A DNA stretch of 64,000 bases from Agarophyton chilense (lineage: Eukaryota; Rhodophyta; Florideophyceae; Gracilariales; Gracilariaceae), in NCBI GenBank assembly GCA_030374765.1, contig JARGXX010000079.1, forward strand, positions 434,001-498,000, read 5' to 3'. Shown here piece after piece: positions 11,021 to 21,787 of the stretch. The position numbers and the translations under genes were made by a program. The first letter of the stretch is position 1. Every line of letters starts with the position of its first letter. Under the pieces are notes generated by a model. It worked only from the letters and a program-made list of their open reading frames with translations, made no database searches and had not been told where the DNA came from.

Positions 11021-14000
11021 GTTGTCTCCGAAAACACGAAGTCCAATAAGGTTCGCCTGTCAAAGGCCATAACGATACCACCGATGACCCAAATCGCTGT
11101 ATCGGTCCATTACAAGTCCTCAAGTCTCGTTAGGATTCAGAACCACCCGAAAACGGTTCTGAAGCACCTTACCTTGATGGCCAATGGAGTAATGGACATC
11201 CAACCCAAGAGCTCCTTTTTGGCCACAATCAGCAACTTCCGAGATAAACCTGTGCGGCTACCTAACGTTACAGTGATTGGTATCACTCTACCCGAACCCG
11301 TGGCCATTATGGAGGCCCAAGTTGATATCCTTGCGACGCAAACTCCCGAGGAGGACGTCGAATCTTGGGAAGGGACGATCGCTATTGGCGCAGACTTCGA
11401 GTCGTATGGGCCCCAGGTACTTGATCTCCTCAAGGAATACAGGGCCATGTGGTCAGTTAGATTGGGCGCAATCAGAGCCACTACACACCGCAATGACCTT
11501 TAGGATGATGCTAGACCACAGTTCCAGCACCCGTACCGTACCGGCCTTAAGGGTAGGGAAATTGTCGCCGACCAGATGGAAAAGATGTGCAAAGATCAAG
11601 TCATAGAGCCGGGGCCTCCAAACCGATCCGAATGGGCAAGTACCCTTGTCCTTGTGGCGAAGAAAGATGGCTCCGTCAGGATCTGTGTCGACTACAGGAA
11701 GCTTAACGCACTATCCAAGAGGGACTCATACCCGATACCCGTCATGGACGAGTGTCTGGATTCCTTAGGCAAAGCTGTCGTATTTAACACACTGGAAGCT
11801 AACTCGGGATATTTGAAAATCCCTTTGGCCGAGGACGCGAGAGCGCTGACAACCTTTACCACCCATGAAGGTCTGTTCAGATTTACTCGCATGCCCTTTG
11901 GTTTGAAGAATGCACCAGCCACGTTCCAACGGGTAATGGACATTATACTGTCCAGAGTCAAATGGAAGCCCGCCCTGGTCTATTTGGATGACTTTATAAT
12001 CTTCTCACGGACCGTAAAGGAACACTTTCGCCACGTGAAGAAGGTGCTAACAATCCTACAGGACGCTGGAGTAACACAGAAACTCCGCAAATGCGCTTTC
12101 TTCCAGGCCTCAGTGGACTATCTCGGTCACGTCGTCCTCCCAGGAAAGCTAAAGGTGGCCACACGGACAACGAATGCGATTCGCCAGGCTAAGCCTCCTA
12201 GGACCCACACCTAACTACGATCCTTCGTGGGCTTGTGCAACGTTTCTCGACGGTTTGTCCAAGGGTTTGCCAAGATCTCAGCCCCTCTCAACGCGATGCT
12301 GGAGAAGGGAACACCTTCGGAGTTCGAAGCCCTAACGGACGACCAATAAGAGGCATTTCAGACCCTAAAGGACAAATTGCTGATCCCACCCATATTGGCC
12401 TTACCGAAGCCCAATAGGACTTTAGTCCTGGACACAGATGCCTTTGATATCCAAGTGGGTTGTGCATTGCTACAGGAACAGAAGTCACCGAAGGACTATC
12501 GACCTATTGGCTACTGGAGCAGAACGCTGACCAGCGCGGAGCGAAACTACAGTACGACCAAAAAGGAATGTCTAGCCATCGTATGGTACGTATTGACACT
12601 CTGTCCGCACCTCGAGGAAACCAGGTTTACCATTAAGACAGACCATGACTCACTCCGCTGGCTACTCAATATGACCGATGCATTGAGTCGCCTCGCTAGG
12701 TGGCGCCTCAGGCTGTCAGAATATGACTACGAGATAGCCTATAGGCCAGGAATCAAGCACCAGGCAGCAGATGCCCTGTCGCGAATCATTACCAACGGAA
12801 CTGATGACACCCATTGGACGACCTAATTCCCACCCCCTTTACAGATGATGGACCTCAGGACTACACCGAAACAGATGACCTTATGGGTAATGTGCAATCG
12901 GAGGATCCTGAGGTAAAGAAGAACGAATTATACGTATGGAACTGGGAGACCGTACCACCCAATTTGGCACGACCTCAGGTTAATGCGATAACCCCGGAGG
13001 AAAAAGAGCTGCTCCCTATAAGCATGGAGAAACTCCTACAGGCGCAGGTCGAAGACGAATCCTGCAAGGAAACAGCCCAATTCGTAAGAACCCCAGGATC
13101 CCTGGTTGACTATGAACGATTTGGACTACTATGTCGCCGCTCACCGCTGGATGGCGCACTCCAACGGGTAATACCAACTTCGCTAAGGGCGCCATTCCTA
13201 TACCTCGCCCATTTCCCCCGCTTGGGTGGCCATCCTGGAGGCCGTCGAGTGTACCAGACCCTAAGGAAGTTCTTCTACTGGCCACTAATGGCGCAGGACC
13301 TATGGCAAACCGCACGGAACCGTGCATCTTGCGCACAGATCCGAGGGTCTCGCGCCAGCCATCAGGCCAAACTGAAGCTCTTCCCCGCCGCAGGTCCGAT
13401 GTAATTTGTCGCAATTGATATACTTGGGCCTTTGCCTAAGTCGTCCAATGGGAAACGGTTTGTTTTCGTTATAACCGATAGGTTTACCAAACATATCCGA
13501 ACCCGACCCCTAGGAAAGACAATTGCCACGGATGTCGCCACGGCCTTCTTGTCCCACTGGTTATATCTATATCACATGCCACTCTAGATCCTTACGGATA
13601 ACGGCAGCCAGTTTGTATCCAAATTCTTCTCGCATGTCTGTGCTACCTTAGGTATGAAAAATGTGACCACCACGGCGTACCACCCGCAAAGCAATGACCA
13701 AGCCCAACGCTTCAACCGCACCCTTCTGGACCCATTGGCGCACTACGTTTCGGAGCACCAATTGGATTGGGACGAATACGTTGAGCCACTGGTTTATGCC
13801 TACAACACGCAGGTGCACGCTTTTACAGGGACAACGCCTTTCGACTTAACGTTAACAAGAGCGCCGCCCCCGATAGCCTTTGACCTTCCGGAGTCTATCA
13901 TACCCCAGGACATAACCGAAGGGATGACTGCTACTCAGGCGAAGCGCTACTCGAGCCGACGCATTGACCGCATTCTCCAATCGGTCAAAACTGTACTAAC

Positions 14001-14862
14001 CAAAGCCCAACGGCGCTACAAGTGCAATTTCGACAAAGCCGATTGGAAAACACCGACCTTTGAGAAAGTAGATCTGTTTTACCTGGACTGGCCACCGAAG
14101 GACAGTGAGGAACTCGAGGACACTACTTGGAAGCTCTTACCCCGCTCTACGGGACCATACAAAGTCCTTAAGGCCAATGAACACACCATCATTTTACTCA
14201 TTGACGGCCTACAGGACACCGTGTCTATTTACCGCGTGACACGAGCTCCCAGTTCCTCCAGACCACGAAAGTCCCAGCCCCCTGACCCAGGGGAAGCACC
14301 ACGACCTCAGGTCGACACTCAAGTCTCTACATCCCCCAAGGCGGTTCCCGCGGACTGGACTAGCCCCACGGACCCGATGGTCAACGCCAAGTACCATGAC
14401 CCATCTCTCCCAACCGACTCCGATAGATTCGCTCTTATGGACCACACTCTCCTTCCGGAGGATGAATACCAACAGGAATATTTGATTGAGCGCATCATCT
14501 CCGCCGGTACGGGAGAAGATGGAACTCTGCGCTATCGCGTCCGTTGGTTCTGCTACACACCCGAGGAAGATACTTGGCAAGAAACACAAACCATTCCCGT
14601 TTCTTTTATCGCCCACTACTGGCGCATAATCAGCTACTCGGAGCGCGGCCCTCAAGAGGGGGCAACCAATTGGCGCAGAATCAGCCACTCGGAGCGCGGC
14701 CTTCAGGAAGGGGCAACCATTTGTCCGAATAATCCAACCATTAGCCCGAAATATCCCAAAAAGTCTCCCGAACCGCCTCCAGACACGATGGTTCGCCGGA
14801 GCACGACGGTTCGTCGTAGCTCCCGCATCAGGGAACAAATCCAGCCCTTCGGTGACACCTGA
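11021..14862 (+). pseudogene. pol: Element B pol: RT, RNase H, integrase, chromodomain (defective)
   Basis: Resumes at the A insertion point. It shows the protease-RT linker, RT (RICVDYRKLNAL, then YLDD near 11980), RNase H (DTDAFDIQVG near 12430), integrase (zinc region about 13205-13345, second acidic residue in TDNGSQF near 13598, catalytic Glu replaced by Gln in the AQRFNRT segment), and a chromodomain (about 14485-14630; RVRWFCYTPEEDTW). Stops occur at 11501, 12212, 12346, 13402 and 13585, and the frame changes near 12810. The Glu-to-Gln change in the integrase triad would by itself disable integration. The sequence is very close to element C. Confidence 0.88.
14629..14731 (+). repeat. 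51 bp tandem duplication after the B chromodomain
   Basis: The segment encoding SYSERGPQEGAT is present twice in frame (17-residue period, slightly diverged). Element C has a single copy at the same place, so the duplication is specific to B or its sublineage. Confidence 0.8.
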
Positions 14863-15035
14863 GGAAGACCCGGGACGCTCTCAAGATCGGATGCCGTCCC
14901 GGGGCACGCACGTTTGAGATACAAGAACGACCTTGGGAAAGCACAAGCATTTAATTCATTTGACAACTAACAGGGGTAGAGCAGCCCTCACCATGACCTC
15001 AAGGTTCGAGGAAGCGCTCGGAACACCAATAGGAC

Positions 15036-15530
15036 TCACTGGGGCCGCAAAGGAGTAAATTTGTCGTCCTCATTGGAACCTGCAGGAGCGAAACCGGAAC
15101 TAGGGTCACCCGAGGAGCCAACTGGACCACCAGAACCGGCCCCAGCGAGCCGAGCACGCTTCTTCGGCGGAGATTCACCTGTGGAACTATTGTCACCATT
15201 GGGAGCCTCCCGGTCGCTCACATTTAGACCACACCAGGCATCCAAGTTGGCAGTAACCCTCTGGGACATCACTTGGGCATTCTGCTGCAAGATATTGACC
15301 ATAACGGTTTTCAGATCTGGACCCTGTTGGACCACCGCGGCGTAGCACACCGAGCGACGCGCCCAGAAGCACGCTTCCCTCAGGATTGTCGTAATGTCCA
15401 TCGAGGCAGTAATACCAACTTAACGGCAGAATGGCATGATGCACTGCCCGCGGATTTTGTCCGATGGTATGGTCAAAGCGGTCCCTGGCGCGCTCTTAAG
15501 CTATTTGGTATTCAGAGGAGCTCCCCCTTG
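15036..15530 (-). pseudogene. Antisense gene of element B, C-terminal part
   Basis: Reads leftward from the insertion boundary at 15530 and ends at 15036, 170 bases beyond the end of pol. The clear part encodes a helix rich in Q, N and A (ILQQNAQVMSQRV), a basic nuclear-localisation-like PKKRAR, then a Ser/Pro/Asp-rich tail. The C counterpart (35164-35604) is open over the same range. A stop interrupts the B copy upstream of the initiating region. Function unknown. The N-terminal part lies at 20711-21354 because the 5.18 kb insertion separates the two. Confidence 0.6.
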
Positions 15531-15547
15531 CCCTGGAAGAAAGTTTT
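15531..15547 (+). repeat. Left terminal inverted repeat of the 5.18 kb insertion
   Basis: CCCTGGAAGAAAGTTTT; pairs with 20694-20710 read on the minus strand with three mismatches. Confidence 0.5.
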
Positions 15548-15941
15548 TCTTTTTTGGGAGGGTAGTTGGAATGCAATGTGCCACAGTTGGTTCGCATGGC
15601 GGTTAATTAGAGTGCAATCGGAGGGCGTCGCGACACTTTCGCTGAGGGGTTCTGTAGACGGAAAGTTGCGCGCAGATGGACGGCGCCGTTTCTGCTGATT
15701 ACAGACTCACTTTCCAAAACTTCTTTACTGAAACATGTATGCGCCCAATTCACACTCCAAGTACCGCTGTACCGCTGTACCTTCGTCTTTCAGCAACCAC
15801 ATCATCCGAATTCAGAGAGTTCCCCGCCTCCCTCAATCCTGTAATCCTCTTACCATTCCTTATTTATTGTGCCCATGTTAACATTATGTAGTCTGTAGTA
15901 TAGCGAAGGGCGCGCTGCGTTAGTTGCACTAAGGCAGCCCT

Positions 15942-16286
15942 TTGCACATCATGCAAACCGAAGCCGCACCCAACCACGTCTCCGCCTTGCTTGAACCGCA
16001 GTCAGCGCTTGCTCTCGCCGATCGCTTGCGTCACCCTCAACCTCAGTCTTCAGTGATTCCCCTCGAAACTATGCATGCATTCCATCTTCTCGATCAACGT
16101 GTTCTTCCTCCATTTACCAACTTGCTAGATCCGTTTGGTCTGTATTTTTCGTCGATTTGCGCTGCGATAGATGGCTCCAAACCCCGCTGTGTTCCTGGTT
16201 GCATACCAACAACGCTCTGTCGTTTCTGGCCGCATTGGCTGTACGAGAGGGGTCCCACCACTATCAGAACTTCATTAGCCACGTGA
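15942..16286 (+). CDS. Hypothetical protein inside the 5.18 kb insertion
   Basis: An open frame of 114 codons from ATG. The composition in the first half (Ala/Leu/Gln/Pro with HVSALLEP and FTNLLDPFG) looks more protein-like than its neighbours. I recognise no domain, membrane segment or signal peptide. It may be a chance frame or part of a captured exon. Confidence 0.2.
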   Translation: MHIMQTEAAPNHVSALLEPQSALALADRLRHPQPQSSVIPLETMHAFHLLDQRVLPPFTNLLDPFGLYFSSICAAIDGSKPRCVPGCIPTTLCRFWPHWLYERGPTTIRTSLAT

Positions 16287-18374
16287 TTGCGATGCCAGCC
16301 CGCAATGGCTGTCGAATACTCACTCATATCTCGGATGATAACTATGCATTTCACTCCTCTATACATCATAAGCGCGTACATTAACTTTTCCATGCAATGG
16401 CTTTCACTCTTTCAACCATCCTTCCGTTCAACACGTCTGCAGCTGACAACGTCCACAACACTGTTACCTCCAATTCTCTCTCACCGCTGCACGGAGCATA
16501 CGATCTTTTCTGTCATGGACCTCACATAACTTGCAGTTCTCTATGTATGTTGCTCATTCATGTTTCATGCTGGTTTCCGACCCACGCGATAAAGTACAAA
16601 ACGAAGATTTAAACGCACTTTTCGATTTTTTTGGAAGAACCTTGAGGTTAGCATTCGTCACAGAAGGTGGGGTCAATCCGAATGGGGTGGATCTCCGTCA
16701 GAGTGGCCCTACAGCGTGGACATAACTGCGAGGAACGTGGCGAGAATGAGTCTGATCGCCCGCCGAGAAGAACTGTTAATGCTGAATCAGCATTTTGATG
16801 ATCACGGCAAGAGCTGATGTGCGGCGATGAGAGCAACTCAACGGATGATTTCACTTAAATTAAGAATTGCTACACCGTGCGAACTCCAAAGCACTGTGGG
16901 TGCTGAATAAGAAGCTTGATGATCAACGCAGTAGCTGATGTGCGGCGGTGAAAGCACCTTAACGGATACTTCCACTTACATTAAGGATTGCTACATCTTT
17001 CTAACGCCAAAGCACTGTCCAGTGTACCAACCACGCAGTTGGGAGCGAGCCTCTGGCTACAGGGCTACCTAGCTAGTAGAGCTCAGGGCTTGCTGTAGCG
17101 CTAGCGATCTACCGTTTATTGCATTGGGTTAGGTTGCCAGCAATTTCTATGCCTGAAGTCCCAGAAATCCAAACGGGTAACATTGGAACACCTTCCCGCC
17201 CTTCAGATTGATGTTGTGATTTGTGCGTTTTGTGGTTATGACCTGGACCGTAATCAACAGGAATGCGACAAAGTCAGAGAAACCGCAGAATTGTGCTCGT
17301 TTGCAAAAGAAGCCCAAGTATACGAAACGAATGCCAGTGCGTTTTTTTCTCACGCCCTGGAAATCGATTAATAGGTGGAACAGAGCTCCTTGTAATTCTG
17401 CTTCATCTTACAGAATAGTTACGACCCGAGAGCGGTTGTGCTTCTCTGCTTCGAGAGGGGGATTGGATTGATGCTTCTGAACTTTGAGTGGAGACAATCC
17501 GGGCTTTCTTGCCATTTTTCTTAATGCTCGCTTTGTCTTTCATTCGCACGTTTTGAACGGGTGTGGGACAGAATGAAAAACTGTTCGCAATCATCAAGAA
17601 CTTTATGTTGCTCAACTTTTGATTGTAGCCTAAGAATGATGGGTTCTGATGCGAGATCTGCTTTGTGCTCTGCAATCCCTGCGGATATGAGTATGCAAAT
17701 GTATTCCCCATGAAAAGAAATTGTTTCTGATGGATTGGAAATCGTGTAAGTTCTTTGTTGAGTATGTATGAAAGGAAATAAGTTCTTCATACTGTTTATT
17801 GAGCGGTTAAACGTTTCGGATCGCCGTGTTGCCATCACTGCAAAAACATGGACTTGTACTGAGGACAGTATAAATACAAAGTTGGCAACTGCGAAAAGGG
17901 CAGAGAAGAGAGCGCTCTTTACGCTACGCTGGGACGGCGACCTTCGTACACATTTGCGACAGAATCTGTTGATTCCATCTGATGTTCAAATTGACAGGGC
18001 TGGTGTAAGGTAAGACTTTTCGCAATTGTGCTAGTTGCCTGTATTCATTATGTTCCGTGATTGTTGAGGCAAATCGGGTGAGTTCTTGAAAAACGTAAGA
18101 TGTTTTTTGACGTGATGTGTTTACTAGTTTCATTGGCCTGGTTATCACATGTACTAAATGCATTGGGTTATTTCAAAACTCTTTTGTTTCCCGGGACAAT
18201 GTGCGAGTCGCTAGGAAATCAGTGACTCCAAAAGTAGGGTTGTGCGAGCAGTTGGATTATAGCAAAACAAGACGCGCCTAACGCCACACAGTGCGCCGTG
18301 GCAGTACAAGGCCAAACATCTGTAAATAACTTTGTCCTCATTATCATCGGCTCTTTGTTAGAGCGATTCGTAAG
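16287..18374. other. No recognisable gene (interior of the 5.18 kb insertion)
   Basis: Only short frames with unconvincing composition. The one structured item is a diverged 121 bp tandem duplication at 16780-17019, listed separately. Confidence 0.5.
16780..17019 (+). repeat. Diverged 121 bp tandem duplication
   Basis: Two copies start TGCTGAAT at 16780 and 16901 and share GAGCTGATGTGCGGCG-like and CAAAGCACTGT blocks. Divergence is clearly higher than in the LTR duplications, so it is older. Confidence 0.8.
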
Positions 18375-19615
18375 TCATTTTTTCATCAAGATGCTGACGG
18401 CGGCACCAACGACAAAAACCCCGCCAATGGCGTCAATTATACACACAATAACAATGGACCATGGCTGCAACTTGAACGGCCCCGCACCAGCGTTTGTAGT
18501 GGTGGAATGCAGGTTATGTCTGTTCGAATAGTCGGGAACTTTACAGGCACGACCTTTGGGGGTACCGGAAGAAGCCCTCCTCATGGCTCGATACACTCTT
18601 AACGTAGTTTCTCCAAGATTCCTTTGAGTGTACCTTGTTAGTAATTCATGAGGCATTATATCTGAACATTGAGCATTTGAAATGCCCATTCGTTGACAAT
18701 CTCTGTTAAGTGAATCGGTTTGGTTAAAATGATAAACTGAGGAACCACTAGCAAAAGGGTATGGTGCGTAGCGCCCGAAAGTAGATCTGCTCTGCTTGTC
18801 AACAAAACGTAAGTTAGGACTAGTAACAGCCTTGAACAATTCATCTCCCGATGAACAAGATTTAGCGACACCGATGTTGCCTTCGACCTGCATGAATTGG
18901 TCAAAGCGGCTCGGATTGTCGGTAGTACACTCGGTAGTAGCACGATTTCCAGTCGGAACCTTCAAAGTACCAGTAAAGAACAAGCCGTGGGTCAGCTCAT
19001 CCAGCACGGTAGTGGCCAGATCGTTCTTCCTAGCAGGCGCACGAGTTCTGATATCCAAATGCCATGATATAGCCCTGTTTAAAAGCATATGTAAATGAAA
19101 TTTGGTTGTATCGTCGATGGAATCTTCGCCCTGTAGCGACGCGACAAGAGCGGAATTGTAAATGGAATCGTCATAGATGCGGCGGTTGAGCCAAGGGTTT
19201 CGTCGCCCATGGGCACCCAAGCAAAACAAAGACGAACTCTGATATCACTTTCAAACTTGTCGGCCCACTTTTTGACGGAAAACTCGACGGGGGGTTTGAT
19301 GGATGCAGGAGTCTTGGGGGCATAACTGATTAGAAAGTCGGACTTGTGGCCGACAATAACGACAGGCGTTGGTGCATTGTTGTAGTGCTGGATGTTTTGC
19401 CGGTCGGTGGAGAGTAATTGGTGTGCCGGGTCGACGCCGCGCACGTGCAGACCCATCAAGCGCAAAATTTGCAAGTCAGATGTTGGTTGTTGGGGCGCAG
19501 TTAGGTATCGTGGCGCGACGGAACCGTCTGGTCGGCGCTCATAAGCGTATTCTCGAGTGAAGGTGTGGAGAGGGATGTAGATTAAATTCCGAGAGAGATT
19601 CAAGAGTTTTTGCAT
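18375..19615 (-). CDS. Unknown protein with a C-terminal membrane anchor (two overlapping frames)
   Basis: Two minus-strand frames overlap at 19079-19229 and together look like one protein of about 410 residues. The first part (from ATG 19615, MQKLLNLSRNLIYIPLHTF) changes frame near the sequence encoding VRLCFAWVP and continues to 18375. The composition is that of a folded protein: mixed polar residues, several Cys (TECTT, KSCSSGD, NRDCQ, NAQCSD), and a last 25 residues forming a clear membrane segment (IVIVCIIDAIGGVFVVGAAV) ending MKK. It resembles the outline of a type I or tail-anchored surface protein. No family is recognised. The upstream minus-strand sequence to 20185 is open but Pro/Leu/Ala low-complexity and may not be coding. 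The frame change may be a mutation, an intron or a sequencing error. Confidence 0.5.
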
Positions 19616-20188
19616 GCGCTGCTGACCGCCATTTTCAAGGTAGAAGTGGACTGTGTTATGCAGTGAGGCGGCTGGGGAGTGAGTATAGTGGGCTCTTGAG
19701 GAAGGGAAGCATGTTGCAGAGGGAATTTGCAGCAGCGACAGCAGCAGAGGCAGGGGTGGGGAAGGAGAAGAGGTTATAACTGCGGTGCGCGAGGGAGGCG
19801 GCGCGTCGCAATCGGTGCCCGGAGCGGGGAAGGCAGATAAGGGGGGCGAGTTTGGGGGAGGGAGGGGGGTGTGGAGGGGAATGCTCTGAGCGAACTGAAA
19901 CGGAAGAAGCACAAGGGGCGGGATGGGGACGCGACGCAGAGCGGTGGAAAAAGGGTGACGAAGTTTTGGAGTGTAGGTCGTACGAAGTTCGTAAAACAAA
20001 AGGCGCGCGCGGCTGTGAGCGGAAGGGGGAGCGGGAGGACGAGGAGGAAGGCGCCAGAGGGGGGTGCAGGAGGGGGGGCGGGCCAGGGGAGTACAGCGAG
20101 GAGCAATGGCAAGCGGAAGCGCATGCGTTGTGCTTAAACTAAGCGGTGCCAGCACAGCGCGCGGCGCCCAACCGCTCCAACACACGCT

Positions 20189-20690
20189 TTACTCGATCTG
20201 CGCACGCGCTTGCAAAAAGAACAAATTCATCGCACCGCCGTGCCCGCCATCCCCATCGTCGCCGCGCTCCGTCAGCGCCCCCTCCACGTCCTGAGCACCA
20301 CGTAGCTGCGTCTCCAACAGATTCATCTCCATGTCGATGCGCGCGCCCTAAGCACATCTTAGCTTGTTGTCCGTCGTCGGGCACCGTTGCAAGTAGTCCA
20401 CCACCACCGTGTGCAGTCCACCATTACCCTCCTCGCCAGCCCCCAGCGCTCCACTCACAGACGCGCAGCTAACGGTTTCAACATCGCCGCTGTTGCGATC
20501 CACTTTCAGTCCAGATGGACTTCCCTCGACGTAGCCGCTAGCCAGCGTCTCGCCGATTCCAATCGCCAACTCCACGTACATCTTGTTCTGGTCCTTCGTC
20601 ACCGGATGATGACTTCACGGCACAAACGACAAGTCCAGTAAATCAATTCCTGAACTACCACTGCCATCGACACCAAGTGCATACAATTGT
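20189..20690 (-). pseudogene. C-terminal fragment of a phosphoglucan/glucan water dikinase gene
   Basis: On the minus strand the fragment starts right after a splice-acceptor-like TTTTCAG next to the terminal repeat. It reads, in order, MAVVVQEL, DLSFV, YVELAIGIGETLASG, a PSGLKVDR segment, VVVDY, AQDVEGAL and FFLQARAQIE before a final stop. This order is that of the C-terminal part of the pyruvate-phosphate-dikinase-like domain of glucan/phosphoglucan water dikinases, which phosphorylate starch granules. The GETLASG form points to the PWD (GWD3) type. It is broken by a one-base frame change after VQEL, a TGA after DLSFVP and a TAG after NKLRCA. The catalytic histidine region is not included. 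It is a dead captured fragment, not a working gene. Confidence 0.7.
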
Positions 20691-20693
20691 CTG

Positions 20694-20710
20694 AAAATTT
20701 TCTTTTAGGG
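20694..20710 (-). repeat. Right terminal inverted repeat of the 5.18 kb insertion
   Basis: Reads CCCTAAAAGAAAATTTT on the minus strand; followed on the plus strand by TTG (20711-20713), which also precedes the left end. Confidence 0.5.
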
Positions 20711-21354
20711 TTGGTTGTTCGAAACCATTGTGCCGCTGCCCACAGGCTGGTCCACCGGGAAATGCATAGGAAAACCGACGGAAGCGACAAATTCCGGAGG
20801 GAGAAGAGCGTACCCGACGGGCTTACAAGGCGATTGCGGCATCGCGCACGACCAATGAAGGAATACCGCGACGGGAAGTAGAAAAGACGAAACCGAATTG
20901 GGCAGGATAACCGACGTCACCCCAAATGGACGAAGCGCGCACCGTTGTTCATCGCGGACGACGCGGGTAGGGTCGCCAAAGGAATACCGAAGGATAGGAA
21001 AAGCGGCAAGAAACCCTCCCCGGTGCGCGTAGAGTACCCTAGGTGAACTAATTGCCAACCTGGCGCCAAAGGTGAGCTCTTACGCACTGGTGCCCAAGTG
21101 GATGGTGGCGATGCGACGCCCCGTCGCGCCCACTGGTAACGAGAGCAGCTAAACCCCGGATTGGTTATATGACGCCGACATGTCGGGCACGGCACCTCTC
21201 GTGTGCAGGCCATTAGGACGCTCAGGATCACGAGGTTCCAGCCCCGAAGGCAAGGTCAGAGGTTCACCCATAGGTCAAACTAGAGCCAGACCACCAGGAA
21301 GGTGTGAGGCAATATGGACTTCGCCGTGACGGTCGACTCCTAAACATGGAGATA
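20711..21354 (-). pseudogene. Antisense gene of element B, N-terminal part
   Basis: Starts near the 3' LTR (21355) and runs left to the 5.18 kb insertion. The frame that is most protein-like contains LAAFPILRYSFGDPTRVV, ILPNSVSSFLLPVAVFL and FPVDQPVGSG, and matches element C at 35624-36306. It shares a skeleton with the A/D antisense proteins: an I-L pair, F-L-x-V, D-W-S (C copy) and a P-x-N/D-Q-x-x-G motif. Stops interrupt the first third at the same places as in C. A second frame on the same strand is also open for 100 codons, so the choice of frame rests on the shared motifs. Confidence 0.5.
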
Positions 21355-21787
21355 TGTGATGGTTGAGCACTGTAAGCCGCCGGGCCCTGAAGGATCTTGC
21401 AGGTGACACGTGTACTGATCGACCTCAGGTGAACTGATGTAGATTATTAATTTATTTTAAGTAGTGTAATAGGTTAACACTACAGTGCCAGGGAGATCTC
21501 AGCGCCTCGCCAGTACTATTTACTTGGCTCGAGTGATGCTTCTCCGTTACAGTACTGTAGGCACCGTTAGGATACTAAATAACTCCCTTTGGTATATTTG
21601 TTCCACCCTTTGGTCTTCAAACCATCGTTTCCGTATCTCTAACCTGTAGGACTACGCTGTAATCGCCAGCCCATTGCCCCAAGTACTCTGGGAGTGCCGC
21701 CGTCAAGGATTCGAACCTTAGGACCCGCTTTACCACGCTACCACCGGTCGAGACCCGTGCGCTGACTTAACCCGTCATTGCATCACA
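21355..21787 (+). repeat. 3' LTR of element B (433 bp)
   Basis: Begins TGTGATGG after a short purine stretch and ends GCATCACA, giving inverted ends TGTGA/TCACA. It aligns end to end with the C LTR (36307-36751), which is 12 bp longer because of a small insertion near its start. The 5' partner is outside the window, so the target duplication cannot be checked; the next five bases are GTAAA. Confidence 0.75.
21689..21752 (-). other. tRNA-like segment with a B-box in the B LTR
   Basis: On the minus strand the LTR contains GGTTCGAATCC, an exact match to the RNA polymerase III B-box/T-arm consensus, preceded by a D-arm-like GGTGGTAGCGTGGT. The spacing is too short for a complete tRNA and no cloverleaf closes. 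Element C has the same segment with one base changed in the B-box. Confidence 0.35.

Larger units (their letters stand above)
15531..20710. mobile_element. 5.18 kb insertion with short inverted ends (possible gene-capturing DNA transposon)
   Basis: Sequence matching element C stops at 15530 and resumes at 20711 without loss, so this is a clean insertion. It begins CCCTGGAAGAAAGTTTT and its reversed end reads CCCTAAAAGAAAATTTT (14 of 17 identical), flanked by TTG on both sides (15528-15530 and 20711-20713), while the empty site in C has one TTG. It carries a degraded piece of a starch dikinase gene at one end and an unknown gene in the middle. I see no transposase, so it would be non-autonomous. 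The superfamily is not identifiable from the ends. Confidence 0.6.
1..21787 (+). mobile_element. Ty3/gypsy chromovirus-type element B, interrupted by two insertions
   Basis: Bases 1-115 and everything from 11021 to 15530 and 20711 to 21787 read as one element once two insertions (116-11020 plus its duplicated GTTGT, and 15531-20710) are taken out. The joined order matches the uninterrupted relative C at 29.5-36.75 kb base for base in layout: protease-RT linker, RT, RNase H, integrase, chromodomain, antisense coding region, 3' LTR. The 5' LTR and gag lie left of the window. Several stops and at least one frame change make it defective. Its 3' boundary is set by the LTR ends TGTGA...TCACA. Confidence 0.85.

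Noticed and set aside
19774..20142. Overlapping Pro/Leu- or Gly/Arg/Glu-rich frames on both strands
   Set aside because: GC-rich low-complexity DNA gives open frames in several phases at once; a signal-peptide-like start on the minus strand (20124) is not enough to call a gene.
15531..20710. piggyBac-type transposon because the ends start CCCT
   Set aside because: piggyBac needs TTAA flanks; the flanks here are TTG and no such transposase is present.
21680..21755. A complete tRNA gene
   Set aside because: The D-like and T-like arms are too close together and no acceptor stem or anticodon arm forms.
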